Positions 1 through 6,614 of a stretch of DNA of 64,000 nt are shown here, piece by piece. The notes below the pieces were generated by a model. The model was not told the DNA's origin and ran no database searches. It saw nothing but the letters and a program-made list of their open reading frames with translations. The position numbers were made by a program, and so were the translations under genes. Position 1 is the first letter of the stretch, and each line of letters starts with the position of its first letter. This stretch comes from an uncultured Coriobacteriaceae bacterium (GTDB lineage: Bacteria > Actinomycetota > Coriobacteriia > Coriobacteriales > Eggerthellaceae), in NCBI GenBank assembly GCA_902768975.1, contig CACXMZ010000007.1, positions 1 to 64,000 of the forward strand. The letters run 5' to 3'.

Positions 1-233
1 ACGATTGTGCCATCTTCTTCGTTGCGCACAGATTGAAAATCAACTTGAGCTAGGCAAGCAACATTGTCTTCATTAAAGAAAAGTTTTCCAGATTCAACGC
101 TAGATTGAGAACTTGAGATTGCATCTACACCGCTTGAATGCGATTCTGGCATCTCAGTACAGCCTGACAAACAGAAGGCAGCAAGAAGAAATAGGAACGC
201 AGCAATAATAGTAGCAGCTTTTTGCCTCATCAT
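1..233 (-). CDS. Putative lipoprotein, N-terminal part (runs off the window)
   Basis: A minus-strand reading frame starts at the ATG ending at 233 (a second in-frame ATG follows directly) and stays open to base 1, giving 77 codons. It begins MMRQKAATIIAAFLFLLAAF and reaches a lipobox LSGC near residues 22-25, so it should be lipid-anchored on the outer face of the membrane. After the Cys comes a Ser-rich stretch, as in the other lipoproteins of this window, then the start of a globular domain. No clear Shine-Dalgarno sequence precedes the ATG. The family cannot be recognised from this fragment. The lipoprotein call is well supported; the function is unknown. Confidence 0.65.
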   Translation of the reverse strand, partial: MMRQKAATIIAAFLFLLAAFCLSGCTEMPESHSSGVDAISSSQSSVESGKLFFNEDNVACLAQVDFQSVRNEEDGTI

Positions 234-275
234 CACCAATCACTCAACCTAGCATCCTGGCTTATGAGGTGTTCA

Positions 276-317
276 ATTATAATGCAGGGGGATAAAACTT
301 GCAGTTTTTATTGTCAA
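276..317 (-). promoter_or_regulatory. Candidate promoter for the lipoprotein gene
   Basis: A perfect TATAAT (minus strand, 276-281) lies about 43 nt upstream of the lipoprotein ATG. A TTGACA (312-317) overlaps the moaC stop codon but sits about 30 nt from this -10, too far for one promoter; at 17 nt spacing it faces only TATCCC. A small palindrome, AAAACT-GCA-AGTTTT, lies between them and may end the moaC transcript. Confidence 0.35.
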
Positions 318-805
318 CGGTCCCAGGTGCCAGACTTGCCACCGGATTTGTGGAGCAAACGGACGTCCATAATCTCCATGCCGCGGTCGACAGCCTTGCA
401 CATGTCGTAGATAGTGAGGCAGGCAACGCTGGCAGCGGTGAGGGCTTCCATTTCGATGCCCGTCTTACCCGTCACACCGCAGGTAGCTTCCACGCGAATA
501 CCTACGCGGCCGTCTTCGCGATCCCCCGCCTGCACGGGAATGCATTCCACCTGCGACTTGGTTATAAGCAGCGGATGACACATGGGAATAATGCCACTCG
601 TATTCTTCGCGGCCATCACGCCTGCCACACGCGCACATGCCAGCACGTCGCCCTTTGCGGCCTGGCCTGTGGTAATAAGCTCGAGCGTTTCGGGCTGCAT
701 GGCAATGAAGCCTTCCGCCACCGCCAGGCGCACCGTGTCGTCCTTGGCAGACACGTCCACCATGCGCACGTCGCCATTTTCATTTACGTGGGTTAACTTA
801 TCCAT
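314..805 (-). CDS. moaC: Cyclic pyranopterin monophosphate synthase MoaC
   Basis: MoaC converts the 8-substituted GTP intermediate made by MoaA into cyclic pyranopterin monophosphate, the first stable precursor of molybdopterin for Mo and W enzymes. The 163-residue product has the normal family length (about 160). Conserved blocks are present: MCHPL at 75-79, [10 protein letters not shown] at 113-122, DMCKA at 134-138 and KSGGKSG at 153-159, which form the active-site pocket of the hexamer. A Shine-Dalgarno (GAAAGGTG) precedes the ATG. It follows moaA on the same strand, but the 190-nt spacer between them is filled by a structured repeat element (822-993), so the two may be uncoupled in expression. 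The assignment is secure. Confidence 0.96.
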   Translation of the reverse strand: MDKLTHVNENGDVRMVDVSAKDDTVRLAVAEGFIAMQPETLELITTGQAAKGDVLACARVAGVMAAKNTSGIIPMCHPLLITKSQVECIPVQAGDREDGRVGIRVEATCGVTGKTGIEMEALTAASVACLTIYDMCKAVDRGMEIMDVRLLHKSGGKSGTWDR

Positions 806-821
806 TGTGCACCTTTCAAGA

Positions 822-993
822 GGGTACCGAAGAGTATTATTGCTGCCACTCTCGCTGTTCGGTGAAATAATTCACTGGATTATTTCACCTCATGCGCTTC
901 GTTGCGCTTCACTTAACTATTATAGTGCGAATTTCACTCATGAAATTCGCGGCAGAATGTAGTTCAGAGCCAGCATAATACTCTTCGCTACCC
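822..993 (-). repeat. Structured intergenic repeat, copy A
   Basis: The moaA-moaC spacer is almost wholly a three-stem structure. The closing arms 822-840 and 975-993 are complementary at 18 of 19 positions. Inside are two perfect hairpins: 927-936 with 941-950 (GCGAATTTCA stem, 4-nt loop) and 861-871 with 879-889 (GGTGAAATAAT stem). Read on the minus strand, the second hairpin loop is CCAGTGA, identical to that of copy B at 20119-20125. The linker GAAGCGCATGA and the junction GAACAGCGAGAG match copies B and C, while the stem sequences are unrelated. See copies at 20000 and 29068. Confidence 0.8.
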
Positions 994-995
994 TC

Positions 996-2009
996 TTAGC
1001 CGCCTATGACGTTCATGTTGGTTTCCGTGGCATTGGCATGGTCGCCCTGAGTGTGTTCTTCGGGTTTGGCGCCTAAGGCTTGTTCGATGAGCGCACGGAC
1101 GTCTTCTTCGCTGCCTTCGCGCAAGACCGCACGCGCGTCGAACTCGTCGTCGGAAAACAGGCAGGGGCGTAGCTGGCCAGTGCTCGTCAGGCGCAGGCGG
1201 TTGCATTCCCCGCAGAAATGGCGCGAAAGAGGCGAAATGAAGCCGACGGTCCCCTGCGCTTCAGGGAACTGCCAGTACCGTGCTGGACCGCCGCCATCGG
1301 GCTTATTCGATCCTTCAACGGGCACCAACTGCGGCAAACCTTCTGCCACAGCCTGCTCGTTAATACGTTCGCGAATTTCCTCGCAGCTAATGACGTCTTC
1401 TTCGCCCCAGCCGTGGCCACATACGCCCGAAGAATCGCCCACGGGCATGTATTCGATAAAGCGCATGTGCAAGGGACGGTCGACAGACATACGGGCAAAA
1501 GCCAGGTAGTCCTGGTTCAAGCTGCGCACCGCAACCGCGTTTACCTTGACGGGGTTAAAGCCTGCCTCAAGCGCAGCATTGATGCCCGCAAGCACGTCCT
1601 CCAAATTACCTCCACGCGTAATTTCCTTATATTGCGCTGGGTCAAGCGAGTCAAGCGAAATGTTCACGCGACGCAGGCCCGCAGCCCTCAGGTCGGGCGC
1701 ATACTGTGCCAACAGAATACCGTTGGTCGTCAGCGAAATGTCGTCTATACCTTCTATGGCGTGCAGGTCGCGCACTAAGTCAACCACGCCCTTGCGCACG
1801 AGCGGCTCGCCACCAGTAAGGCGCACGCGACGCACGCCCATCGGTGCTGCTACGCGCACGAACTTCAGGATTTCATCAAAGGACAGAATGTCGGTGTGGG
1901 CAACCTGGTCCACACCTTCGGCAGGCATGCAGTAAATGCAGCGCAAATTGCACCGGTCGGTGAGCGAAATACGTACATAGTCGATTGTTCTGCCGTAATA
2001 GTCCTTCAT
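996..2009 (-). CDS. moaA: GTP 3',8-cyclase MoaA (radical SAM)
   Basis: MoaA catalyses the radical-SAM cyclisation of GTP that opens molybdopterin biosynthesis. The 337-residue protein carries the SAM [4Fe-4S] motif Cys20-Cys24-Cys27, the GGEP segment near 66-69, and the second-cluster cysteines Cys266, Cys269 and Cys283 in the usual spacing. It ends in Gly-Gly, the conserved MoaA C-terminal tail needed for activity. It sits 57 nt downstream of tupC, yet has its own TATAAT and a palindrome in that gap, so it probably has an independent promoter within the tungstate locus. A GAGGAAA sequence is 13-16 nt before the ATG, rather far for a ribosome site. Confidence 0.97.
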   Translation of the reverse strand: MKDYYGRTIDYVRISLTDRCNLRCIYCMPAEGVDQVAHTDILSFDEILKFVRVAAPMGVRRVRLTGGEPLVRKGVVDLVRDLHAIEGIDDISLTTNGILLAQYAPDLRAAGLRRVNISLDSLDPAQYKEITRGGNLEDVLAGINAALEAGFNPVKVNAVAVRSLNQDYLAFARMSVDRPLHMRFIEYMPVGDSSGVCGHGWGEEDVISCEEIRERINEQAVAEGLPQLVPVEGSNKPDGGGPARYWQFPEAQGTVGFISPLSRHFCGECNRLRLTSTGQLRPCLFSDDEFDARAVLREGSEEDVRALIEQALGAKPEEHTQGDHANATETNMNVIGG

Positions 2010-2045
2010 GTCCGTCTCGATGTTTCCTCTTTATCTCCAATAAGA

Positions 2046-2064
2046 ATTATATTCTAATAAGAAT
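2046..2064 (-). promoter_or_regulatory. moaA -10 box with adjoining palindrome
   Basis: On the minus strand a TATAAT (2046-2051) abuts the perfect inverted repeat ATTCTTATTAGAAT (2051-2064). The combined 16-mer CTTATTAGAATATAAT closely matches CTCATTAGGGTATAAT in front of modB (17118-17133), with 13 of 16 bases identical. A shared operator for molybdenum/tungsten genes is an inference. No canonical -35 is visible. Confidence 0.5.
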
Positions 2065-2066
2065 AA

Positions 2067-2762
2067 CTACAGGCGCCAATACGAAAGAAATTCCTGAACC
2101 ATTTCGCTTTGCGGGTTTTGCAAAACGTCTACCGTCGGGCCCTGTTCGGCAATGCGCCCTTCTTCAAGCACGATTATCTTGTTGGAAACGCGCTGGGCCT
2201 GCGAAGGTGCATGCGTACATACCACCAGTGTTGCCTGATATTGGTCGAGATAACGCTTAAGGGCGTCTTCAACAATAATGGTGCCCTTAATGTCCATGGC
2301 CGACGTGGGTTCGTCGAGCAGCAAAAGGTCGTGATGCTGGGCAAACACACGTGCGAGGGTAACGCGCTGCGCCTGCCCACCCGAAAGTTCGGTTCCGCGT
2401 GCGGAAACAAGGTCCAACATTCCCACGATTTCAAGCGCTTCATTAACGCGCTTTTCTCGTTCGCTGCGCGAAAGTCCTGCGTCCTGTACCGCCATTTCGA
2501 CATTGCGAAAGACCGACATATTAAAGACGAAGGGATGTTGGGGAAGATAACCCACGGTCCAGCCCGAAGGGATGTCAACCGTACCTTCGCTTTGCTTAAG
2601 GGTCCCCGCAAGGATGCGTAAGAGCGTTGTTTTCCCTGCACCGTTAGGACCGATAATGGCGTATTTTTCGTGCGCCCCCAAATCAAGCGATGCGACATTC
2701 AGCACAACTTCTTCGCCGTAGCGCATAACAAGATCTTGAATATGTACGCCTTGCTCTGTCAT
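2067..2762 (-). CDS. tupC: Tungstate ABC transporter ATPase TupC
   Basis: This is the cytoplasmic ATP-hydrolysing subunit of an oxyanion importer. The 231 residues contain Walker A GPNGAGKTT (38-46), signature LSGGQ (126-130) and Walker B LLLLDEPT (to about 153). It is short and lacks the C-terminal TOBE/molybdate-regulatory domain found in typical ModC, which fits the Tup family. The start overlaps the end of tupB by 4 nt (ATGA), so translation is coupled. The context with TupA, the AOR and pterin genes favours tungstate over molybdate; the sequence alone does not prove the anion. Confidence 0.9.
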   Translation of the reverse strand: MTEQGVHIQDLVMRYGEEVVLNVASLDLGAHEKYAIIGPNGAGKTTLLRILAGTLKQSEGTVDIPSGWTVGYLPQHPFVFNMSVFRNVEMAVQDAGLSRSEREKRVNEALEIVGMLDLVSARGTELSGGQAQRVTLARVFAQHHDLLLLDEPTSAMDIKGTIIVEDALKRYLDQYQATLVVCTHAPSQAQRVSNKIIVLEEGRIAEQGPTVDVLQNPQSEMVQEFLSYWRL

Positions 2763-3520
2763 GCCGTATCCTTTTTGCCTTCTTGCAGAACCGCTTTTTC
2801 ATCTTTATGGCGCGGTATAGTACTCCTCCGACGGCGGGCGGTGAAGCCACGTTCGTCGAACAAGAGAGCAATGGAATTAATCACGAATGAAATGAGTAGC
2901 AGCACAACGCCCAGGGCAACCGCCATTTCGAAATTACCTTTGTTTGTTTCAAGCATAATGGCCGTGGTCATAACACGCGTCTTGTATTGGACGTTGCCGC
3001 CCACCAGCATTACGGCACCCACTTCACCAATGGAACGGCCAAAGGCGACAAAGATAAACGAAAATAGCTGTGAACGACATTCATTGAGCAAATAGAGCAA
3101 TTCGCGCCCTCGCGAAAGACCAATGCCTTGCGCGGTCTCGTGCAGCTTCGGCACCACCTGGGTGACCGCCGTGGCCGCCAAACCAGTCACGATAGGCGTG
3201 ATAAGGATGACCTGAGCCGTTACCATGGCCTGCACGGTATAGAGCAAACGAAAACTGCCGAGCGGACCCGAACGTGAAAGGATAAAAAACACGATGAGAC
3301 CAGCAAGCACAGGTGGCAGGCCCATAAGCGTATTGAGAATGCGCAGGACTATGCGCTTTCCCCGAAAGTCAGAATAGCCAATAAGCACGCCAAGGGGAAC
3401 TCCAATAAGCATTGAAATGGTCGTCGAAAAGAAGGCCATCTTAAGCGTAACGAGCGTAATCTGAGAAAGCTCGCTTCCTGGAGTAAAGACGGTCGTTAAT
3501 GCCTCAAATAATTCTTGCAT
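2759..3520 (-). CDS. tupB: Tungstate ABC transporter permease TupB
   Basis: A 253-residue integral membrane subunit of the tungstate importer. It has about five to six hydrophobic segments and the binding-protein-dependent permease EAA-type region around GRSIGEVGAVMLVGG, which contacts the ATPase. It overlaps tupC by 4 nt. The spacer to tupA holds a strong GC hairpin (3536-3560) that may lower permease expression relative to the binding protein. No good Shine-Dalgarno is visible before the ATG at 3520. Family assignment is firm; tungstate preference rests on the adjoining TupA-type binding protein. Confidence 0.9.
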   Translation of the reverse strand: MQELFEALTTVFTPGSELSQITLVTLKMAFFSTTISMLIGVPLGVLIGYSDFRGKRIVLRILNTLMGLPPVLAGLIVFFILSRSGPLGSFRLLYTVQAMVTAQVILITPIVTGLAATAVTQVVPKLHETAQGIGLSRGRELLYLLNECRSQLFSFIFVAFGRSIGEVGAVMLVGGNVQYKTRVMTTAIMLETNKGNFEMAVALGVVLLLISFVINSIALLFDERGFTARRRRSTIPRHKDEKAVLQEGKKDTA

Positions 3521-3535
3521 GGCTCAATAATAGCA

Positions 3536-3560
3536 GGGGCAGGCAAAAAACGCCTGCCCC
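3536..3560 (-). terminator. Hairpin between tupA and tupB
   Basis: A 9-bp perfect stem (GGGGCAGGC with GCCTGCCCC) encloses a 7-nt loop. It is not followed by a T run on the minus strand, so partial termination or 3'-end protection of the tupA message is more likely than a full stop. Confidence 0.55.
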
Positions 3561-3589
3561 CGTGTATTCAGAAAACAGATACGTGGCGT

Positions 3590-4591
3590 CTACATCATGT
3601 AGAACAGGGGCTCGCCATATTCTTCAACGCCGTATTCAGCAATGAGCTTCTTGGCTTCGTCGGAAAGCATCCAGTCGATGAACGCCTGGGCGCCAGCGGC
3701 GTTTACGTCAGGCCACTTTTCGGTGCTCACGGCAATCAGGGAGTAGGTGTTCTTCATGTCGTCGGCTTCGCCCAAAACGATGCCCAGCTGGTCCTTGGCT
3801 TCATGGGAAAGGTAGGTGCCCTTGTCGGTAAGGGTGTAGCCCTGCTGTTCGGCTGCCATGGTAAGGGTTGCGCCCATACCAGCACCAGCGTTGACATACC
3901 AGTCGTTGCCTTCGGGGGTAACGCCAGCGGCTTCCCAAATCTGAAGTTCCTTCTTGTTGGTGCCAGAGTCGTCGCCACGGGATACAAAGATAGAACCGCT
4001 GTCGGCAATAGCCTTAAAAGCGTCTGCTGCGGTGGTGCAGTTTGCCACGCCAGCAGGATCGTCTGCGGGGCCAACGATAACGAAGTAGTTGTACATAAAG
4101 GGCAGGCGCTCTACGCCATAACCAGCATTGATGAATTCTTCTTCGCTTGCCTTGGCATGAACGAGCAGCAGGTCGGCATCGCCCGTTTCGCCCTTCTTGA
4201 TGGCAGCACCTGTACCAGCAGAAGTGATTTCAAGGGTGTAGCCCGATTCGCTTTCAAAGGTAGGCTGCAGGTAAGGCAGCAGACCAGAGTCGTTCACCGA
4301 AGTGGTGGTGGAAAGGCGAATGACTTTGTTGTCAGCGGCAGCTGGAGCAGCTTCAGCAGAGCTTGATGCAGCAGCTTCAGTGGCAGCCGAAGCAGAAGCG
4401 TCGGCGGCAGCGTCGGCGCTTGCAGCGGCGTCGGCAGAAACAGAAGCAGCAGCGTCGGCACTTGCAGCAGCGGAAGCATCAGCTGCACTCGATGCAGCTG
4501 CGCCCGAACCACCCGCACAAGCAGAAAGGCCCAAAACGGCCAGTGCCATGGTAAGTACAAGGGTGAATAATAGTTTCTTTGACGATTGCAT
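3590..4591 (-). CDS. tupA: Tungstate-binding lipoprotein TupA
   Basis: This is the extracytoplasmic solute receptor of the tungstate importer. The 333-residue precursor has a signal peptide ending in the lipobox LSAC, then an approximately 55-residue linker made almost only of Ala, Ser and Asp, then the mature domain. The domain starts with TTTSVNDSGLLPYLQP, the TupA-type anion-binding segment (TTTS...SGLL), which separates it from ModA. The low-complexity linker is matched by ModA at 17249-18256 and probably spans the cell wall. The message has a structured leader (4616-4669), and a strong GGAGGG ribosome site precedes the ATG. It is the first gene of tupABC. Confidence 0.94.
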   Translation of the reverse strand: MQSSKKLLFTLVLTMALAVLGLSACAGGSGAAASSAADASAAASADAAASVSADAAASADAAADASASAATEAAASSSAEAAPAAADNKVIRLSTTTSVNDSGLLPYLQPTFESESGYTLEITSAGTGAAIKKGETGDADLLLVHAKASEEEFINAGYGVERLPFMYNYFVIVGPADDPAGVANCTTAADAFKAIADSGSIFVSRGDDSGTNKKELQIWEAAGVTPEGNDWYVNAGAGMGATLTMAAEQQGYTLTDKGTYLSHEAKDQLGIVLGEADDMKNTYSLIAVSTEKWPDVNAAGAQAFIDWMLSDEAKKLIAEYGVEEYGEPLFYMM

Positions 4592-4615
4592 ATTACGTCC
4601 CTCCTAAGAAAAAGA

Positions 4616-4669
4616 CGGCTCATTATTTCAAGCCGATTGCACGCGCTATGGTAGTCCTTCTGGAGTACC
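4616..4669 (-). promoter_or_regulatory. Structured leader of tupA, possible attenuator
   Basis: Two hairpins lie in the tupA 5' leader. One (4650-4669) pairs GGTAxTCC with GGAxTACC around a 4-nt loop. The other (4616-4635) pairs CGGCT with AGCCG and is followed on the minus strand by TCTTTTTCTT, just before the ribosome site. The second resembles a weak intrinsic terminator, so conditional attenuation is possible. It does not obviously match the Moco RNA motif. Confidence 0.4.
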
Positions 4670-4706
4670 TTTGTAAATCATTCTTAAACGTGAATAATTG
4701 AAATAT

Positions 4707-4731
4707 GGAGATAGCTTCGGAAGCTCTATCC
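4707..4731 (-). terminator. Hairpin after the HesA/MoeB-like operon
   Basis: A 12-bp near-perfect stem (GGAGATAGCTTC with GAAGCTCTATCC, one mismatch) lies directly downstream of the 92-residue gene. The trailing minus-strand sequence is AT-rich but has no long T run. Confidence 0.55.
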
Positions 4732-4737
4732 ACAACC

Positions 4738-5016
4738 TTAGCCGCCGGCAGAAATAAAACGTAGGGTAAAAAGTTGCATAAACGTGTCAATCATGCGGTC
4801 GTCGCCTTCAACTTCTATATGTGTTCGCTCCAGGGCAAGATGGCGAAAAGACCGAGGCGGCAAGGGGCTTATGGTGATTGCACAGCTTGAGCCGTCCCTT
4901 TCAAAGAGCCACGCATCATCTTGACTCGAAAGCCCCAGCTCATCTTCAAGCCACGCATGCACCTGGGCATAGGGGCGCCCGCAGTCAAGTTCTATATGGT
5001 TGGGAGTGCGCTTCAC
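4738..5016 (-). CDS. Small Gly-Gly-ending protein beside an E1-like enzyme
   Basis: I do not recognise this 92-residue protein. It ends in SAGG, a C-terminal di-glycine like that of the sulfur carriers MoaD and ThiS and of ubiquitin-like proteins. It lies 21 nt downstream of a HesA/MoeB/ThiF-type adenylating enzyme on the same strand and evidently in the same operon. The C-terminal third (ALERTHIEVEGDDRMIDTF) looks like a beta-alpha-beta unit. The window has a separate, conventional MoaD at 8897-9169. A second carrier or a partner of the E1-like enzyme is a reasonable inference, but the overall sequence is not convincingly MoaD-like and no function is proven. Confidence 0.7.
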   Translation of the reverse strand: MKRTPNHIELDCGRPYAQVHAWLEDELGLSSQDDAWLFERDGSSCAITISPLPPRSFRHLALERTHIEVEGDDRMIDTFMQLFTLRFISAGG

Positions 5017-5037
5017 AAATAGACTTCTATTTCGTTC

Positions 5038-5733
5038 TTAAGCAAGGTCTATGCTTTCCGCAGAGCCTGAAAGAAAGTCAATCATGAGCAAGCGGTTGCG
5101 CAGCATGCCGTCGCGCCCAAGCAGCACCTTCAGCACTTCGGCAACCTGGAACGAAGCGGTGCCCCAGGCAGTTTGAACCAAATTGCCCAGCTGCTTTTGG
5201 ACACCTTCACCACCTTCTTCAATGGCGCCATAAATAGTTGCAAAGGAAGGGTCGCCGGGAACAACCGTGCACACTTGGCCAAACCAACCCGCAATAGCAC
5301 CATGGACAACAGGAATGCCTAAATGCAAGGCTGCATGCGCCATCCACAAGCGGCTTTCAACGCTGTCCAAACAGTCCACCACGCAGTCCATGCCTTCAAG
5401 AAGTTGCGCAGCATTGTTTTCGTCGAGGAATACTTCACATGCATCCACTTCAACTTCGCTGTTTACCTGTGCAATGCACTCCTTGGCTGCCTGGGCTTTG
5501 GACTTCCCTAAAGTAACTTCGGTTGCCATAAGCTGGCGATTCAAATTGCTTTCCTCGAAGACGTCCGCGTCGATAACGCGTATGTGCCCCACGCCTGCGC
5601 GCGCAAGCATTTCAGAAACGGCTCCGCCCAAACCACCGCAACCGACTACCACAACATGCGCACTGGCAAGCGTAGCCTGCTCGGCTTCAGAAATTGACTC
5701 AAAGTTGCGCTTATAACGATTGGGAAAGTCCAT
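5038..5733 (-). CDS. HesA/MoeB/ThiF-family E1-like adenylating protein
   Basis: Members of this family adenylate the C-terminal Gly-Gly of small sulfur carriers before thiolation. The 231-residue product starts at the ATG ending at 5733, preceded by GAAGGGG; a longer frame to 5775 has no ribosome site. It has the nucleotide-binding VVGCGGLGG motif, the ADVFEESNLNRQL segment with the catalytic Arg, and a DCLDS segment. The paired CxxC zinc motifs of canonical MoeB and ThiF are absent, so it is closer to HesA-like members. The substrate could be MoaD (8897-9169), the adjoining 92-residue Gly-Gly protein, or both. Confidence 0.88.
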   Translation of the reverse strand: MDFPNRYKRNFESISEAEQATLASAHVVVVGCGGLGGAVSEMLARAGVGHIRVIDADVFEESNLNRQLMATEVTLGKSKAQAAKECIAQVNSEVEVDACEVFLDENNAAQLLEGMDCVVDCLDSVESRLWMAHAALHLGIPVVHGAIAGWFGQVCTVVPGDPSFATIYGAIEEGGEGVQKQLGNLVQTAWGTASFQVAEVLKVLLGRDGMLRNRLLMIDFLSGSAESIDLA

Positions 5734-5798
5734 CAGGTGTCCCCTTCGATTGCTCTTCTGGTTCCATGCTTGCACTATAACAAAGCATATTCAAGCAT

Positions 5799-5828
5799 AA
5801 AAATACGGCGCCCCCAAGGGACGCCGCA
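5799..5828 (-). terminator. Intrinsic terminator after the NADH module
   Basis: A GC-rich stem (GCGGCG with CGCCGT, plus inner pairs) is followed on the minus strand by ATTTTTA. It ends the transcript coming from the AOR/Nuo-like operon. Confidence 0.8.
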
Positions 5829-5840
5829 TTATTTCTTTCC

Positions 5841-6614
5841 TTACACGAAACGGTAGGTGTGCATCATTTCGTCGGCCATGGCCTTCTTGCGACAAGCGTC
5901 GCAGACCTTGGGGGTCTCCACACCTGTTTCAGCCGCCGCACGTTCAAGCATTTCCTTGGTGCCCATAAGCGCACCGCATTCTTCGCAGTACACCAATTCG
6001 AATTCACGCTTCCAAATGGTGCGCGTCTTTTCGTTTTCTTCAAAGACAATTTCGCCCGTGGGGCACACGTTTGCACAACTCAGGCAACCAATGCATGCCT
6101 TTGAAGGATTGCTATAGGGAGTGTCGACACGCTTTTCGGTACCGCGCAGCACCGTGCTAATTGCGCCTGTTCCCAAGCTGTCGCAAGCCTGTACGCACAG
6201 GCCGCACAGAATGCACTTGCCCGCTTCAAGAGGCGTAAGGCGTGCGAAACCTTCCGTGCCGCCCATACCTTCGGCCATGCCACCAATGACATCGGAGTCG
6301 GGTGCGCGGTGAGCAAGCAAGGCCATAACGACCGCACGTTCTTCCTTAATCTTTTCGGATTGGGTATAGACCGTGCATTCTTCTTCAATGGGGTACACGC
6401 ACGAAGTAACTACCTTGCTCTTGCCGCGAGTTTCGACTTCTACGATGCACACACGACAACAAGCGCGATGGTCTTCGAAGGCATCGGAACGGCATAACAC
6501 GGGAATGAAGATGTCGTTGCGCTTTGCAACATCGTAGAGGTATTCGCCCTTTTCGCAGTAGCATTCTTTCCCGTCTATAAGGACCTTGATTTGTTCTTTT
6601 ACGAGCTCGCTCAT
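5841..6614 (-). CDS. NuoG-like iron-sulfur subunit of the NADH module
   Basis: A 257-residue electron-transfer protein with an N-terminal plant-type [2Fe-2S] ferredoxin domain (cysteines in CRSDAFEDHRACCRVC, then SCVYP) and two [4Fe-4S] motifs (CILCGLCVQAC and CIGCLSCANVCP). A further CEEC and CDAC pair near the C-terminus could bind metal. It corresponds to the N-terminal ferredoxin part of NuoG/HoxU, without the large molybdopterin-like domain. It overlaps the NuoF-like gene by 4 nt. With NuoE- and NuoF-like proteins it forms a diaphorase module of the type found in bifurcating hydrogenases; here the adjoining partner is an AOR, not a hydrogenase. Confidence 0.9.
   Translation of the reverse strand: MSELVKEQIKVLIDGKECYCEKGEYLYDVAKRNDIFIPVLCRSDAFEDHRACCRVCIVEVETRGKSKVVTSCVYPIEEECTVYTQSEKIKEERAVVMALLAHRAPDSDVIGGMAEGMGGTEGFARLTPLEAGKCILCGLCVQACDSLGTGAISTVLRGTEKRVDTPYSNPSKACIGCLSCANVCPTGEIVFEENEKTRTIWKREFELVYCEECGALMGTKEMLERAAAETGVETPKVCDACRKKAMADEMMHTYRFV

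Noticed and set aside
822-993. Insertion sequence or simple MITE
   Set aside because: No target-site duplication or transposase was seen, and terminal arms differ between copies, unlike the constant terminal repeats of MITEs. A very degenerate mobile origin is not excluded.
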